Shown: positions 1 through 11,158 of the stretch, piece by piece
How positions within the stretch are numbered: position 1 is the first letter of the stretch
Layout: every line of letters begins with the position of its first letter
From: Diphasiastrum complanatum
Taxonomy: Eukaryota; Streptophyta; Lycopodiopsida; Lycopodiales; Lycopodiaceae
DNA: 64,000 nt
NCBI GenBank assembly: GCA_029204225.1
Contig: CM055096.1
Coordinates: 46,436,579-46,500,578 of the forward strand
Direction of reading: 5' to 3'
Notes under the pieces: model-generated
Databases searched by the model: none
Seen by the model: the letters and a program-made list of their open reading frames with translations, nothing else
What the model was told of the DNA's origin: nothing
Position numbers and translations under genes: made by a program

Positions 1-243
1 ATTTACAAATATTTTGAGATGTTAGGTGTGGAAGGAACGTTCACGCCCTCTAACAAGTTGGGTAGCATCTATAATCGCCTTATTTCATGGATATCGAACT
101 ATAGAAACCAAGTGACACTAGTCACTCAAGATGAACACAATGGTCCTAGTCTAGATTCAATCAAGCAACACAATCAAGAATCTCCAATTACTTGCAATAT
201 GATACCACCAATTCCTTCTACCAGTTTGGAATGCGGTAAGTGA
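1..243 (+). pseudogene. C-terminal part of post-pol ORF, Gypsy family A
   Basis: An open frame runs from the window edge to a stop at 241-243. It includes the stretches MLGVEGTFTPSNKLGSIYN and SWISNYRNQVTLVTQDEH. The same protein segment lies directly upstream of the LTR at 27860 and, on the minus strand, of the LTR at 36889, so it belongs to the 3' part of the element between pol and the 3' LTR. Compared with the copy at 27533-27904, one extra g near position 235 shifts the frame and ends the ORF early. I do not recognise a domain, and its function is unknown. Athila/Tat-type elements are known to carry extra ORFs here. Confidence 0.6.
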
Positions 244-292
244 CGTTCAAATTGATAGTTCCTCCACAGAAGAACAAATAGAAATACTTAGC

Positions 293-1026
293 TGTTGGAG
301 GGTTTGCGAATCCCAAGGCAAACCTAACTCTAGTTAATAAGTGAGAGGGATTTGACACCCTGCGTGTGTAAGTCCAACCCGATGATCACATAGTTATTTG
401 ATTAATTAGCAAGTCAATAAAAGGACTTTGGGCCTTTTTTGCGGGACTTTTAATGTCGCAGGGCCTATATGTCAAGTTAGTGAATAGAGTTGGGTTTTCC
501 TCCAATTTTGGATGGTTCTCACTCTTTCTTAAAACTGAATAATTAGGGAGGCAGAAATGGACCAATAGGATTCAGAGGCCAAGGTCCTCCTCTCTACTAT
601 AAAAAGGGACCAACTCAAGTTTCCTACACATGTACATATCTTCATTTCAATAAAGTAGATTGGATCTCTTGTGAAATAAATTTATGAATGTCCTTGCTCT
701 CTATCACTTTCCTCCATCTCTCATGCTTTTATTGTGTTTTGTTAATTGTTGGATCTGATTGTTATTGGGATTGCATGTTTTTGTACTTTTTATGAGAGAG
801 AAAGGGAGAGAGAGAAAGAGTAACCTATCTTCATTGTGGATCTAGTGTTAATGCTTAGGGTTAGTGGATGGTAGAGTTAGATGTGAATCTTCCATTCATG
901 CTAAAATTTGAACTATGCTATCGCTCTTATGGGAATGAATCTATGCGTGACAACTAACTTCATCTCCTTGATGCTAGATTGATTAGATCTTGGGTTGAGG
1001 ATAGGCAAGGAAAGAAACCCACTACA
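293..1026 (+). repeat. Gypsy family A LTR (copy 1)
   Basis: It starts TGTTGGAGGG and ends CCCACTACA, i.e. TG...CA, and is followed four bases later by a primer-binding site. A TATA-like TATAAAAA lies at 598-605 and an AATAAA near 650, as expected for U3 and R. A purine-rich GAGAGA tract sits near 795-830. Five other LTRs of this family are in the window (24416, 27860 and 55927 on plus; 36147 and 44154 on minus). This one is nearly identical to 27860-28592, as part of the duplicated block. Confidence 0.9.
598..605 (+). promoter_or_regulatory. Putative TATA box of family-A LTR
   Basis: TATAAAAA sits about 305 bp into the LTR, upstream of the AATAAA signal. The same element is kept in the LTRs at 24416, 27860 and 55927 (TATAAAAAG after CTCTCTAC) and inverted in the minus-strand LTRs. 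It is the likely core promoter for element transcription. No activity can be judged from sequence. Confidence 0.55.
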
Positions 1027-1030
1027 ATTT

Positions 1031-1050
1031 TGGCATCGTTTGCCGAGGAG
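1031..1050 (+). other. Primer-binding site, tRNA-Asp type
   Basis: TGGCATCGTTTGCCGAGGAG follows the LTR end by four bases. It resembles the complement of the plant tRNA-Asp 3' end (TGGCGCCGTTGCCGGGGA), used by many Athila/Tat Gypsy elements, with a C-to-T change and an inserted T. The copies at 25168, 28597, 56709 and minus 44149-44131 support the assignment. Confidence 0.7.
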
Positions 1051-2242
1051 CTACACCAATTTTTCAATTTGTAGCATGTTTGTTGGATGCTTAGCTTGCA
1101 TTAGGCATCTTGTCGTGGCATGAATAGTGTTAAATTTACATTTAGGATTAGTTTGGGAGTGATTTTGCGTGATTTGAGTGGATTTGCTTGTTTGAATCTA
1201 ATCTGATTTCGGAACAGGAAAAGATACTCAGATCACTTATCTTAAGATCCATTTGGATATGAGATATCAGAAAAAAACGAGAAAAATCGGTCAAATCTGT
1301 CAGATTTTGGTCAAAAGGAAGCAAAAATCGTCATTAGAGCTAATAACTTTTTACCCTCTTTCAAGAAACGTTCGTCGAGTTGTAGGTGCCTTTGGTTTTC
1401 ATCGCAAAACCTTCAATTTGAAGGGCGAACAATCCTTCCCAGCATATTTCTAGAAACATCAGAAAAACCATAGAAAAATATCAAAACCCTAAAAATACAG
1501 AAAAAGAACCTTCGCTCAATTCACTGTGAATAGGTCTGATTCAGATCTATCTACTGCCAGGTCGACGAAGAATTATATTTAGAAATAGAAGGTTTCTCAG
1601 AGGATCAGTTGTCATATTGTCATATTTTTGCCAAAAAAGACACTTTTTTGCAAAATACCAGTAATACTCTTGATTCTTCGCTAGAACTTTCATCGAGTTT
1701 CTGAATTATTCTGTTTATAGTAATTTATTATTTTTGAGTCTGGCGAACATTTATTCTATCCAGATGATAGAAAATCTCTATTTTTACCCTCGTCAAACTA
1801 CAGAAACTATGTTTTTGTGTGTCAGGAACCTTCGCCAGTTCTACCCTAGCTTTATCTTTGTCAGATTATGAGTCTGAGAGTTTGGCGAAGGTTATTTTCA
1901 TAGAATTTGTCAGAAAAGCCTGATTAGAGAGGTTTTTTCAAAAGTAGCACTGCTGAACCTTCCCCGAGTGAATCTTCGTGTAGGTAACCTTTCCAGTTCT
2001 ATTTTAGGTTCTGATTTTTCAGATCAAGTCTCTGTCCAGTTTTGGGTCACATCTGATACAGTTTGATTTTGATTCTGAGATTTTTTTTCATTTTTGAGAA
2101 GTATCGATTGGTTGATTTTCAAAATCTTTTTCACGATATAGGAATTTGATTCTTATCACGAGATCTAGTAGATCTGATCTGAGATGGTTTTGATTGAGAA
2201 TCTAGATCTAATCTCGTTGTTTGCTTGACTTAATCTGTAAAG
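1051..2242 (+). other. Untranslated leader of Gypsy family A
   Basis: About 1.2 kb without a credible gene. It is AT-rich and carries repeated copies of a decamer AACCTTCGCC or its reverse complement GGCGAAGGTT (exact at 1827-1836 and 1884-1893, decayed near 1375, 1505 and 1955). The corresponding leaders in the other family-A copies carry the same motif. It ends at the degenerate gag start near 2243. Confidence 0.7.
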
Positions 2243-3780
2243 ATTGTTGGCCTGGAGGTGCTCCTCAGGAAGTCATTCCAATCATTGTTAGAAGAGCACC
2301 CCGTTTGGATCTACCCAAATACAATGGATAACGGATTTAGTTAGATTTCTTCATATCTATTCTGAATTTTGTGAAGTCTATGGTGAAGTTTTTCCCCAGG
2401 AAAAACTTAAGTTTTTCCTATGGCCTTAATAGGTGCATCACAAAATTGGTACAATAATCAAGATCAAACTGAACGTACAGATTGGGAGACTGTTAAACGA
2501 GCCCTTATGACACGGCTCAAACCTCAAAAGTTTATGGAAGACCCTTTCCTACTTTTAAGTAAAATTAAAATGCGAAAGTGAGAAATGATTCGAGATTACA
2601 TTGAATAGATAAAATGCCTCAGATCTGAGTGCGAACCTGAACTGATAAACAAAAATGCCATGATTCAGGATTACCTAAAAGGATCAAACATGAGCTGAAA
2701 TGCCATAATGAGTATACAATATTGCAAAATGTAGAAATGATGCTCAATGAATTCGAGAAACTCGGAAAGAACCAGCAGAAACAGATGGAAAAGTTGCAGT
2801 CGCAATTTGATGAGAAGATCAAAGTATTGGAAGATTTTCATGGACAAGCGAACAAAGAACCTGGAAAGTTTGCAAAGACTTAATTCAGCAATGGTATGCC
2901 CAGATGGGATATCAAGAATCACTTTATGGAGGAAATCCGATAGCTAGACCTCATCAATCTGCTCTTGGATACCCGAAACGGTTAGCCTTACCTGCCCCAC
3001 CAAAGCACCCCGCTCCTCCTGCCAATTTGATGGAACCAAAACCTTACAGAAGTGCCAAGCAATGGAACTATGGTAATGATCAAGAAGGTAGATTTTCAGA
3101 ACAATATGCTATTTATGCTGCCGTGCAACAACATGCATCTAGAAGACAGAGCACCACTTGGATGCTTTGCATGTGGAGAAAATCACAGAGTTGCAGAATG
3201 TCCAAATAAAAAAAAAATTGTACCATTCTATCGTGACTGTGGTTATGGGCATTGCTATAAGGAATGTCTAGCAAGACCGAAGCCACCACCAGCTACAACT
3301 CCTGTAAACATGATAGCAATCAAGCAAAGAACTGTAGCTCAGAATAGACTAAGTGTACCCTTGATGGTAATCACCAGAGCATAGAAGCAGAAAGAACCTA
3401 TAGTAGATCTAGTACATGTTGATTCTATACCATTAACTGACATACCAACAACATTTGGAGTCTATCCAAATATTCATGCAGAAAAAAGAAGATATCAGGA
3501 TATGAGGTAGTGGATTAAACATCTGCAAGAAGAAGAGAATCTTGAAGCTGCTAAAGCAACATCCGAAGCTCATTCTTCACCATTGCAGTCACCAAAAAAT
3601 TCACAAACAAATATGAATGCTCAGTTGCATCATCATGAAGAACCCTTCAAGATGACTGAACTGAAAGCACCGCAAATAGAACTGCCCATGAATATTTTGT
3701 CTAGTAAGATCAATATTTTGTTGGGAGAGTTCCTGAAGTTGGTGCCAAAAGCAAAAGAAGTATTAGCGCAAAAGTTAACT
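2243..3780 (+). pseudogene. Broken gag of Gypsy family A
   Basis: The capsid/nucleocapsid gene of the retrotransposon, recognisable piecewise by comparison with 42916-41293 (minus). The start codon seen in other copies (ATGGCTGCC) reads ATTGTTGGCC here. Stops and frameshifts break the capsid part (2300-2700), and a stretch is missing near 2690. The nucleocapsid part is clearer: around 3166-3204 a knuckle CFACGENHRVAEC (CX2CX3HX4C), then a second degenerate one (DCGYGHCYKEC). Downstream at about 3583-3777 is the segment leading to protease, including FLKLVPKAKEVLAQKL. At about 3778-3781 the sequence switches abruptly to the opposite strand. Confidence 0.8.
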
Positions 3781-4818
3781 CTGACTTGTAGAATCATCCT
3801 TGACTTTTTCTTTGCCTTTATCTAGTAAGGGTGGCACATTCTTTGAATCAATTTTTTGAGGAGGATTTTTCCATTTCAGGACCGTATTATAATGTTGCTT
3901 AGCTTGTTTTGTCTTCCTTCAATATAACTGCTTTTGGCGGTTTTATTGTTGATTCATCAAGAATATTACACACTCCAAATCTGGTCGGATCCATATGATT
4001 TAGAATCTGCTCATTAGTAAGTTCTGCATTGTCATCATACTCACAGGAATGAGTTCAATCTCAATTGGATATGGTATAGGCTTCGTTGATATCCAAGCTA
4101 CATTCAGCACATTCAATGGAAAAGTGATCAGTGTATCCAAGCTTCGATCCAATAATGAAATCTTGCTCAAATCTGACTGATTATCTTGTTGACACATATA
4201 TCCTGTTGTACAGTCAATCGTTGCAAGAGCTTCATTCCAGTGGACAATATCGGTTTGAGAATCGTAATGAACTCCCAAATTTTTTACTGGTATGATCCAT
4301 TGTTGATAAATCATCATCCTGTTTTTGAACCACTGGTCTGATAGTCCAAGTTGCAGGATCAAAATTGACTGCACGTTCACGATTTTCAAAAGTGATTTTT
4401 CCAGTATACCAGTTACGAATTATTTGTGCAACTCATAACCATGGGCATCCCAATAGGACTCGGTAGACATTTGGTGCTTCTGATAAGTCCATTACTATGA
4501 AAGTAATGTACTCCGACAATTCTGACAGGTATATCTTCAACCATTCCTCGCGGACGGATCAGCTAGCTTAATGGCAAAAGTCGCAAATTTTATCTTTGTA
4601 AGGCCCCATTTTGCACATAGCTTTGTTGAAATCACGTTAACTCCCAAACCGCCATCTATCACAACTGCTTCATTAGGAAATTGTCTGCTGTATCGGCAGG
4701 GTGATATTTTTTTGTTCACTTTCTCAAGCTGCTCCGACATGGAGTACTTCATTAGATTCTTCAAATCCAGCACAAAAAAATCGCTCCTAATGGACTTCTG
4801 GTTCAGCTTGAGTTTCAT
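3781..4818 (-). pseudogene. Inverted protease-linker piece of Gypsy family A
   Basis: Read on the minus strand this runs from protease (4818-4537, with VVIDGGLGVNVISTKLCAKW; the D-G-G motif is an aspartic-protease-like active site) into the protease-RT linker (4389-4000, with LNVLNVAWIS and TGYMCQQDNQSDLS). It is oriented opposite to the gag piece that abuts it at about 3780. The joint shares a few bases (ACTC) with both parents, consistent with microhomology-mediated inversion or autointegration. Stops and frameshifts separate the pieces, so it is not functional. Confidence 0.8.
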
Positions 4819-4945
4819 TGAATTTATCTTGTAAAAGAAAATTCAAGAGACTAGTTGCACTAGACTCAAAATTAGTAATTATAAACATGTCTTGTATTCA
4901 TCTCAGTGTATTCAATTAGTTTGTTTCATGTATTGCTGATCATCT

Positions 4946-5269
4946 CTAATTTTCTGTTCCATCCGTTGTCAACCGTCCAGGTGCACCGATGCAAAAAATG
5001 GCGAGTTCATGTTCTTCTTCTTCAGATGATGAGGCATGAACATCACATATTGGATTAGAGGCCTGGCTATACCAGATAATACCATGCCCATGTACATGAT
5101 GTAAGTATGCACTTTGACGAGAGCGACGCATTACTATGTCACACATTCGCATGTATGGAAAAATTGAGAGAGAGTTATTATTTGTGCGGCTCAAAGTCGG
5201 TGAATTCTGATTTGCAAAGCACTTTGTATTGCATGCACCCTTATCATGGAAGTATTTGGTGGTCTTCAC
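4946..5269 (-). pseudogene. Possible transposase-associated-domain ORF
   Basis: A 107-residue open frame with RRSRQSAYLHHVHGHGIIWY followed by an acidic tract SSSEEEEHE. This weakly resembles the N-terminal domain found in plant CACTA TNP2 proteins (basic-residue stretch, then HL..HG...W, then an acidic linker). It lies next to a TNP2 fragment but on the opposite strand, so if real it has been inverted relative to the transposase. The remaining bases between 4819 and 5437 show nothing else I can name. It could be a chance ORF. Confidence 0.3.
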
Positions 5270-5437
5270 GATTGGAGAGAATATTCTGTTGTTCTTGACT
5301 ATTGTTGCACTTGTATCGTCCAGGATGATGACTCACACTCACATGACTGTCGTAGAATTCAACTAGATGTTGCCATGCAATCTGCAAGATTTAGATGTGC
5401 AAGCGCATGAGAGCCACCACTTTCCTCTCATTCACCC

Positions 5438-6624
5438 ATGGACTTGCACGAAGATATGTCCCAAGGAGACACAATACACAAGGACATGCCATTGATAGCG
5501 CATGATCATGAGAGAGACATGGATGACATGATGGATGCATTCTTCATGAACCCACCCGAGGCCACACTGACAAGGGAAGAAGAGATGATGTGTGGCTTGG
5601 CATCCACTCCTTTGGACGTGGGTGGAAAAATGTCAAAGTTGCGAGCTTGTTTATTACTTTTGAACTTGCAAACTACGTACGAGTGGTTGGATGCTAGTAT
5701 CATGGAATTGTTTGGGTAAGCTTGCTAGCTTTTTGTGTGTTATAGACAAACTCTCATCTCATTTTATTTTTTCATGCATTGTGAGAAAGTATATATAAGT
5801 AGATACATAAATATATATTTTGTCACAGTTTGCTCAGAAAAATGTTACCTCCAAATAACACCATGGCGGCTTCTCGACAAGAAGCCAAGAAAATGCTATC
5901 TACAGTTGGCATGGATTACAAGAGTATACATGCATGTCCCAATGATTGCATCTTGATCCCTTCCGATTGTCCCCAGCATGGAAGCACGTGGATGCTACCT
6001 GGCATGAGTTTAGGGATGAAAGCCTCTCCATTTGTATTTGAAGTTGATGATGGATGGTGTGAATCCATTCGGTTTGTGCTCCACATCATGGTCCACTTGG
6101 CTGGTTGTCATTGTAAATTACAACATCCCCCCTTGGCTAAGTATCAAGAAGGGACACGTAATGCTTGCCCTTCTTATCCCGGGAAAATACAAGGCAAAAA
6201 TATGAATGTGTATATGGCTCCCTTGATAGATGAGCTAAAGATTCTATGGCAAGGAGTTCAAGTGAGCGATATATCAAAACCACTGAGACAAAGAGGTTTT
6301 GTGGTAAAGGGAATCTTGATGTGGACGATGCATGACTTTCCTGGATATGGGGAATGTTCAGGTGAGATATCCTTGCTATTGGTTCAATTCATGGTATTAT
6401 AATAACTTTTATGTGTATTCACATATTTTCTTTCAATTTGAACAAGAGACTCACAATTAAGCTAGTTGTTTTGTCTCAATGTAGGGCTCCAAACTAGTGG
6501 CTACAATGCATGCCCCATTTGTGACAAGTATTTGCAAGCACGTCACTCACAACATAGACGAAAGATGGTTTATGAGAGCCACACTCGATATCTTCCACCC
6601 GATCACCCTATGTGTGATGGGCTT
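5438..6624 (+). pseudogene. TNP2-type CACTA transposase fragment with introns
   Basis: Three exons are visible. Exon 5438-5716 carries GGKMSKLRACLLLLNL. A GT-AG intron (about 5717-5829, donor GGTAAGC, acceptor CACAG) follows. Exon 5830-6363 carries EAKKMLSTVGMDYKSIHACP, then MNVYMAPLIDELKILWQGV and MWTMHDFPGYGE. A second intron (about 6364-6483) leads to exon 6484-6624 with GYNACPICDKYL and RYLPPDHP. These are hallmark TNP2 stretches in the normal order. Between 6040 and 6183 the conserved DGVNPFG...NYNIPPWL segment is in another frame, and part of the N-terminal half is missing. It is cut at about 6621-6626 by minus-strand gag. A CACTA transposase would bind and cut element ends; this remnant cannot. 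Confidence 0.85.
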
Positions 6625-7515
6625 ATTCATGAGCAGTTCTATTTGCAGTGCTTTCAGTTCATTCATCTTGAAGGGTTCTTCATGATGATGCAACTGAGCA
6701 TTCATATTTGTATGTGAATCTTTCGGTGACTGCAATGGTGAAGAACGAGCTTCAGATGTTGCTTTGGCAGCTTCAAGATTCTCTTATTCTTGCAGATGTT
6801 TAATCCACTACCTCATATCCTGATATCTTCTTTTTTCTACATGAAGATCTGGATAGACTCCAAATGTTGTTGGTATATCAGTTAATGGTATAGAATCAAC
6901 AGGTACTGGATCTGCTACAAGTTCTTTCTGCTTCTATGCTCTAGTGATCACCATCAAGGGTACACTTAGTTTATTCTGAGCTACTGGTCTTTGCTTGATT
7001 GTTATCAAGTTTACAGGAGTTGTATCCGGTGGTGGCTTTGGTCTTGCTAGAGATTTCTTATAGCAATGCCCATCACCACAGTCACGACAGAATGGTACAC
7101 CTTTATTTGGACATTCTGCAACTCTGTGATTTTCTCCACATGCAAAGCATCCAAGTGGTGCTCTGTTCCAGTTTCTAGACGCCTGTTGTTGCGCGGCAAC
7201 ATAAATAACATATTGTTCTGCACATCCACGAGTCTTGATCATTACCATAGTTCCATTGCTTGGCACTTCTGTAAGGTTCTGGTTTCATCAAATTGGCAGG
7301 AGGAGCGAGGTGCTTTGGTGGGACAGGTAAGGCTAACCATTCCGGGTATCCTAGAGCAGATTGACGAGGTCTAGCTATCGGATTTTCTCCATAAAGTGAT
7401 TTTTGATATCCCATTTGGACATACCGTTGTTGAATTATCCAAGGATTGAAGTTGCAAAAAGCAGTCTCATAATCAGGCGAATTACACAAATGGCATATAC
7501 TGATTTCCATTCATT
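6625..7515 (-). pseudogene. Inverted gag remnant of Gypsy family A
   Basis: On the minus strand, from 7510 to 6625, the frame pieces carry CHLCNSPDYETAFC (CX2CX4HX4C), then the proline-rich LPVPPKHLAPPANLM, then CFACGENHRVAEC and FCRDCGDGHCYKK, and finally QLHHHEEPFKMNE. The N-terminal capsid half is missing: the leader joins directly just before the first of these knuckles. It ends at the TNP2 joint. Together with 2243-3780 it forms an inverted pair of gag arms around the transposase fragment. Confidence 0.8.
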
Positions 7516-8154
7516 TTTTCAACTGATTCTCAGAATCAAAATCAAACTCTATTAGATGTGACCCAAAATTGGACAGAGACTTGATCTGAAAAATCAGAAC
7601 CTAAAAATAGAACTGGCAAAGGTTACCTAAGCAAAGATTCACTCGGCGAAGGTTCATCAGTGCTATTTTTGAAAAAGACCTTTCTAATCAGGCTTTTTTA
7701 ACAAATTCTATGGAAATAACCTTCGCCAAACTCTCAGACTCATAATCTGACATAGATAAAGCTAGGGTAGAACTGGCGAAGGTTCCTGGCACACAAAAAC
7801 ATAGTTTCTGTAGTTTGGCGAGGGTAAAAATAGAGATTTTTTATGATCCGGATAGAATAAATGTTCGCCAAACTCAAAAATAATAAATTACTATAAATAG
7901 AATAGTTTGGAACTCGGAAAAAGTTTTGGAAAAGAATCAAGAGTAATACTGGTATTTTTGCAAAAAAGTGTCTTTTTTGGCAAAAATATGACAATATGAG
8001 AACTGATCCTCTGAGAAACCTTCTATTTTTTATATAATTCTTTGTCGGCTTGGCAGTAGATAGATATGATTCGCACCTATTCACAGTGAATCGGACGAAG
8101 GTTCTTTTTTTGTATTTTTAGGGTTTTGATATTTTTTTATAGTTTTTCTGATGT
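7516..8154 (-). other. Inverted leader of Gypsy family A, truncated
   Basis: Minus-strand leader matching 43150-43760 and the plus-strand leaders. It carries exact motif copies at 7645-7654, 7718-7727 and 7775-7784 in mixed orientation. It is cut at 8154; in the second copy of the block the same leader continues to the LTR at 36147-36889. Open frames here are shadows without coding support. Confidence 0.75.
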
Positions 8155-9330
8155 GAGTCATGCCTTGGATACACCGATCACTTTTCCATCGAATGAGCTG
8201 AATGTATCTTGGATATCAATGGAGCCTATACCAGATCCGATTGAAGATGAACTCATTCTTGTGAGTCATGCCTTGACTTATGATGACAATGCAGAACTTA
8301 CTAATGAGCAGATTCTAAATCATATGGATCCGACCAAATTTGGAGTGCGTAATATTCATGATGAATCAACAACAAAACCGCCAAAAGCAATTATATTGAA
8401 AGAAGACAGGGTCACAGGGTCAATGACAAAGAAACAAGCTAAGCAACATTATAATACGGTCCTAAAATGGGAAAATTCTCCTCAAAAGATTGACTCAAAG
8501 AATGTGCCACCCTTACTGGATAAAGGCAAAGGAAAAGTCAAGGATGATTCTACAAGTCAGAGTTCTAGCAAGACATCATCGTCTAGGAATTCTTCACCTT
8601 CGAAAAAGAGTTTATCTTCTCAGAAGTCATCACCTACATGATCAATTCCTACTAAGAAGGCTAAGCGAAGATCCAAGACAAGTCCTTTCGATAAAGAGCA
8701 AGCAGATGGAGTCCAGCATGATATGCTTGAACATTTTAAACGCTATACACTGGATGATGTGGTTATCATGTTACCCAAAGCACATCGTGAACTCGAAGAA
8801 CAGGTGCCAGAACCGAAAGATGTTTATGATGGCCCAGCTAGGACACAGCCTATAAATCTTGCTGGACCAGGAGAACCAAAAAAGATTGTACAAGTTGGAT
8901 CACAACTTAATCCTGAAGAGTTTCAAGCGCTATGAACGTTACTTATTAAGTATCAAAATTGTTTTGCATGGACTTATCAAGATCTCAAGGGTATTCTGAC
9001 GTCGGTTATTGGACACACCATACCTTTAATACCTGATGTAGTTCCAAAGGTTACAAAGTTCTATCATTGTAGTCCTCATGTTGCAGATATGATAAAGAAA
9101 GAGCTTCAGATTGATGGCAGTTCATGTGTTAGCAGCAGAGAAAGCCCGTAGTAAGGCATGACACGATCGTCGATTAATTTACCGGCGAAGGCCCGTATAG
9201 AATGAAGGAAATTCTGAATTGTGGAGCAGTGATTCTTGAGCACTTGGACAAAAACCGGTTTGATACTCTTGTGAATGGCAGTCGATTACGCAAGTTTTGG
9301 CAGCCTACTCCGCCAGTTCAGCAAGCATGA
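8155..9330 (+). pseudogene. Family-A pol remnant: linker fused to integrase end
   Basis: From 8163 the linker is readable (EPIPDPIEDELILVSHALTY, LTNEQILNHMDPTKFG, a serine-rich tract, then HFKRYTLDDVVIMLPKAHRE) up to the start of RT at about 9115 (VPKVTKFYHC). There the sequence jumps to the integrase C-terminus, ending VNGSRLRKFWQPTPPVQQA with a stop at 9330. Compared with the minus-strand copy 54303-50849, the whole RT-RNase H-integrase core is deleted, plus a second gap of under 100 bp near 9180. It is not functional. Confidence 0.8.
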
Positions 9331-10157
9331 TCCAATGATTTTTATTTTTATTTGTTTTTCAATTTTTTTTATTTTTCACTACTTATTTGTTAATTTTGTT
9401 TGGAGAAGACAGTTAAAAAAAAAAACAGAGAAAAGAAGAAAAAACTAGGAAAGATTGATGAGCAAAAGTCATAAAAGTCATCAGAGTGGAAAAGAGGAAG
9501 GAAAGTATTTTCAGAAGATAATTTTTGATGGAAAATTACTTATAAAATTACTGTGGTGGTCATATGTTGCCCATACAGTATTGGAAATCGTCAATGAGCT
9601 TTCAGATTATACATCTACTTCAAATATATCTATACTGAGTTGGACGAGGTTCTTTTCCCGAAAAAGTACCTGTTTTTTAGATAGGCAAATGATCAGCAAT
9701 GCCATTTTGGGAACCTTCGTTGAGCACCTTACTCTCCTCATAAACCTTCGTCGACATGCTAGATGGACTTAAAATGCTAAAATTAGGTTGTCCATAGGTT
9801 CAGATCATGAAAATTGCATTTATGACAATACTTGGGCGAAGGTTCATCCTTCGCGAGACCTGGAAAATGTTCGCCGAATGGGTTCAGAGCCTCAAAAACC
9901 TTCGCCGAGATTTTCATAGCCTATTTTCACAGTACTGAGCAAGCTTGCAAATTTTTTTATAGAGCTGATTAGCCAAACTAGTATTCTGTGTAATGGACCC
10001 TCCAAATTCACCTATAAGTTGGCTGAATTCGATTCATTCCTCACTTGTGCTAGCGAAGCTCTTACCAATTTTTCCAGCGACCAAAGTCTTCAAAACTTTC
10101 TATATTGTTTTCTGATATACACTCGCGCATATTACTTTCAGTTCCGAGATACCCAGA
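9331..10157 (+). other. Noncoding stretch between pol and gag-like ORF
   Basis: It matches 50848-50002 inverted. It starts with T-rich tracts and contains the family's decamer exactly at 9835-9844 and 9897-9906, plus decayed copies near 9716 and 9860. No credible gene is present. Since the same decamer fills family-A leaders, this stretch may be the leader of a related element whose gag follows at 10158. Confidence 0.6.
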
Positions 10158-11158
10158 ATGGAGCTAGAACGATTCCTACCTGACCCACACCTACTTGTGG
10201 ATGTGGATGAGAATTTAGAAGAATTCTTCTCTGACCTTTATTTGGCTATAGATCTCTCATTACAAGAACCTACTCCATCAACTATGGAGCCAAACCCATC
10301 CATTAATACAAGGGGGATACCATCAGACTCAAACTTATCAGATAATAGGATAATGATGCCTATGGGACTTTCATCACAAGAACCTGAGTTGATTCCTAGT
10401 AGAGATCAAGATGAAATAGATTCTGATATACAATTGGCTTTAGCATGTTTGCCACATGATTATGAGTCGTTATTGCCTGAAAAACACAGATTGAAAAATC
10501 CAGTAGACTTGCCCCTATGTGACATACCACCAAAATCGTAGGTGAAACATCGACACAACTTGGAGGTGTGAGTACAACCTCTAGCATAGATGAGTCTCTA
10601 TTGAAAGAGGAAGATAAGATACATCTTGATACCTCAACAGATGAGATAGGTACCATGGACGCATCTGATAGAGAAAGTATAAGCAAAGAAATACCTAACT
10701 CAATAGATGGGATCTCAAGTGACAACAAGACCTCTATATCTGAATGGGGGGCTATGCCAATGAGTTCAATTGAATCAACCTCTAAACAGACAAGGTATGA
10801 TGGTTGGGAAGCTAAAACAAGACCTCAAGTAGAAGTGATAGTCTCCAATGGTATGATCCTTCCACTAGACAAGATCCTAATTCTACATCTAGTGCTCAAG
10901 TAGTAAGTGCTATATCAACACCAATAGTAGTTCCAAATGGTACCAAGAAAATACCAAAAGTGATAGGTCCTCTACCACAGTTCCAGGGAGACACCAATGA
11001 AGATGCTCATAACCATATACGAGAATTTGAGACATCAATGTTTGTCAGTAGAATCATGGACCCTGCACATTGAATGATCATGTTTACGACAACCCTTGTG
11101 GGGGAAGCTAGGATTGTCGGAGAATATTAGAGCGAGCCCTTCAATTCTCTCGGTGCGT
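10158..11158 (+). pseudogene. Gag-like ORF downstream of pol
   Basis: It starts MELERFLPDPHLLVDVDENL and is acidic and low-complexity for about 240 codons. A shifted frame then gives VIGPLPQFQGDTNEDAHNHI and TTTLVGEARIV, which has the pattern of a plant retrotransposon gag capsid (F.G...DA..HI..FE...M...TTL.GEAR). A deletion of four bases near 10537 relative to 50001-49306 shifts the frame, and a TGA after DPAH is shared by both copies. The frame dissolves just before the CACTA-like end at 11159. Either this is the gag of a second Gypsy element or an extra gag-like ORF of family A. Confidence 0.6.

Larger units (their letters stand above)
1..8154 (+). repeat. 8.15-kb near-identical block, copy 1
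   Basis: This block matches 27569-35721 in the same orientation. By eye I noticed only about twenty differences, mostly one-base indels (for example the extra g near 235 and the extra t near 1040). It contains, left to right: a post-pol ORF end, a plus-strand family-A LTR, leader and gag, an inverted protease/linker piece, a TNP2 fragment, then gag and leader on the minus strand. Copy 1 breaks at 8154 inside the minus-strand leader and joins plus-strand pol sequence. Copy 2 continues to a minus-strand LTR. Its left limit lies outside the window. Confidence 0.95.

Noticed and set aside
5107-5298. 63-codon plus-strand frame (MHFDESDALLCHTFACMEK)
   Set aside because: Overlaps the minus-strand frame at 4946-5269 and matches nothing; kept as a shadow.
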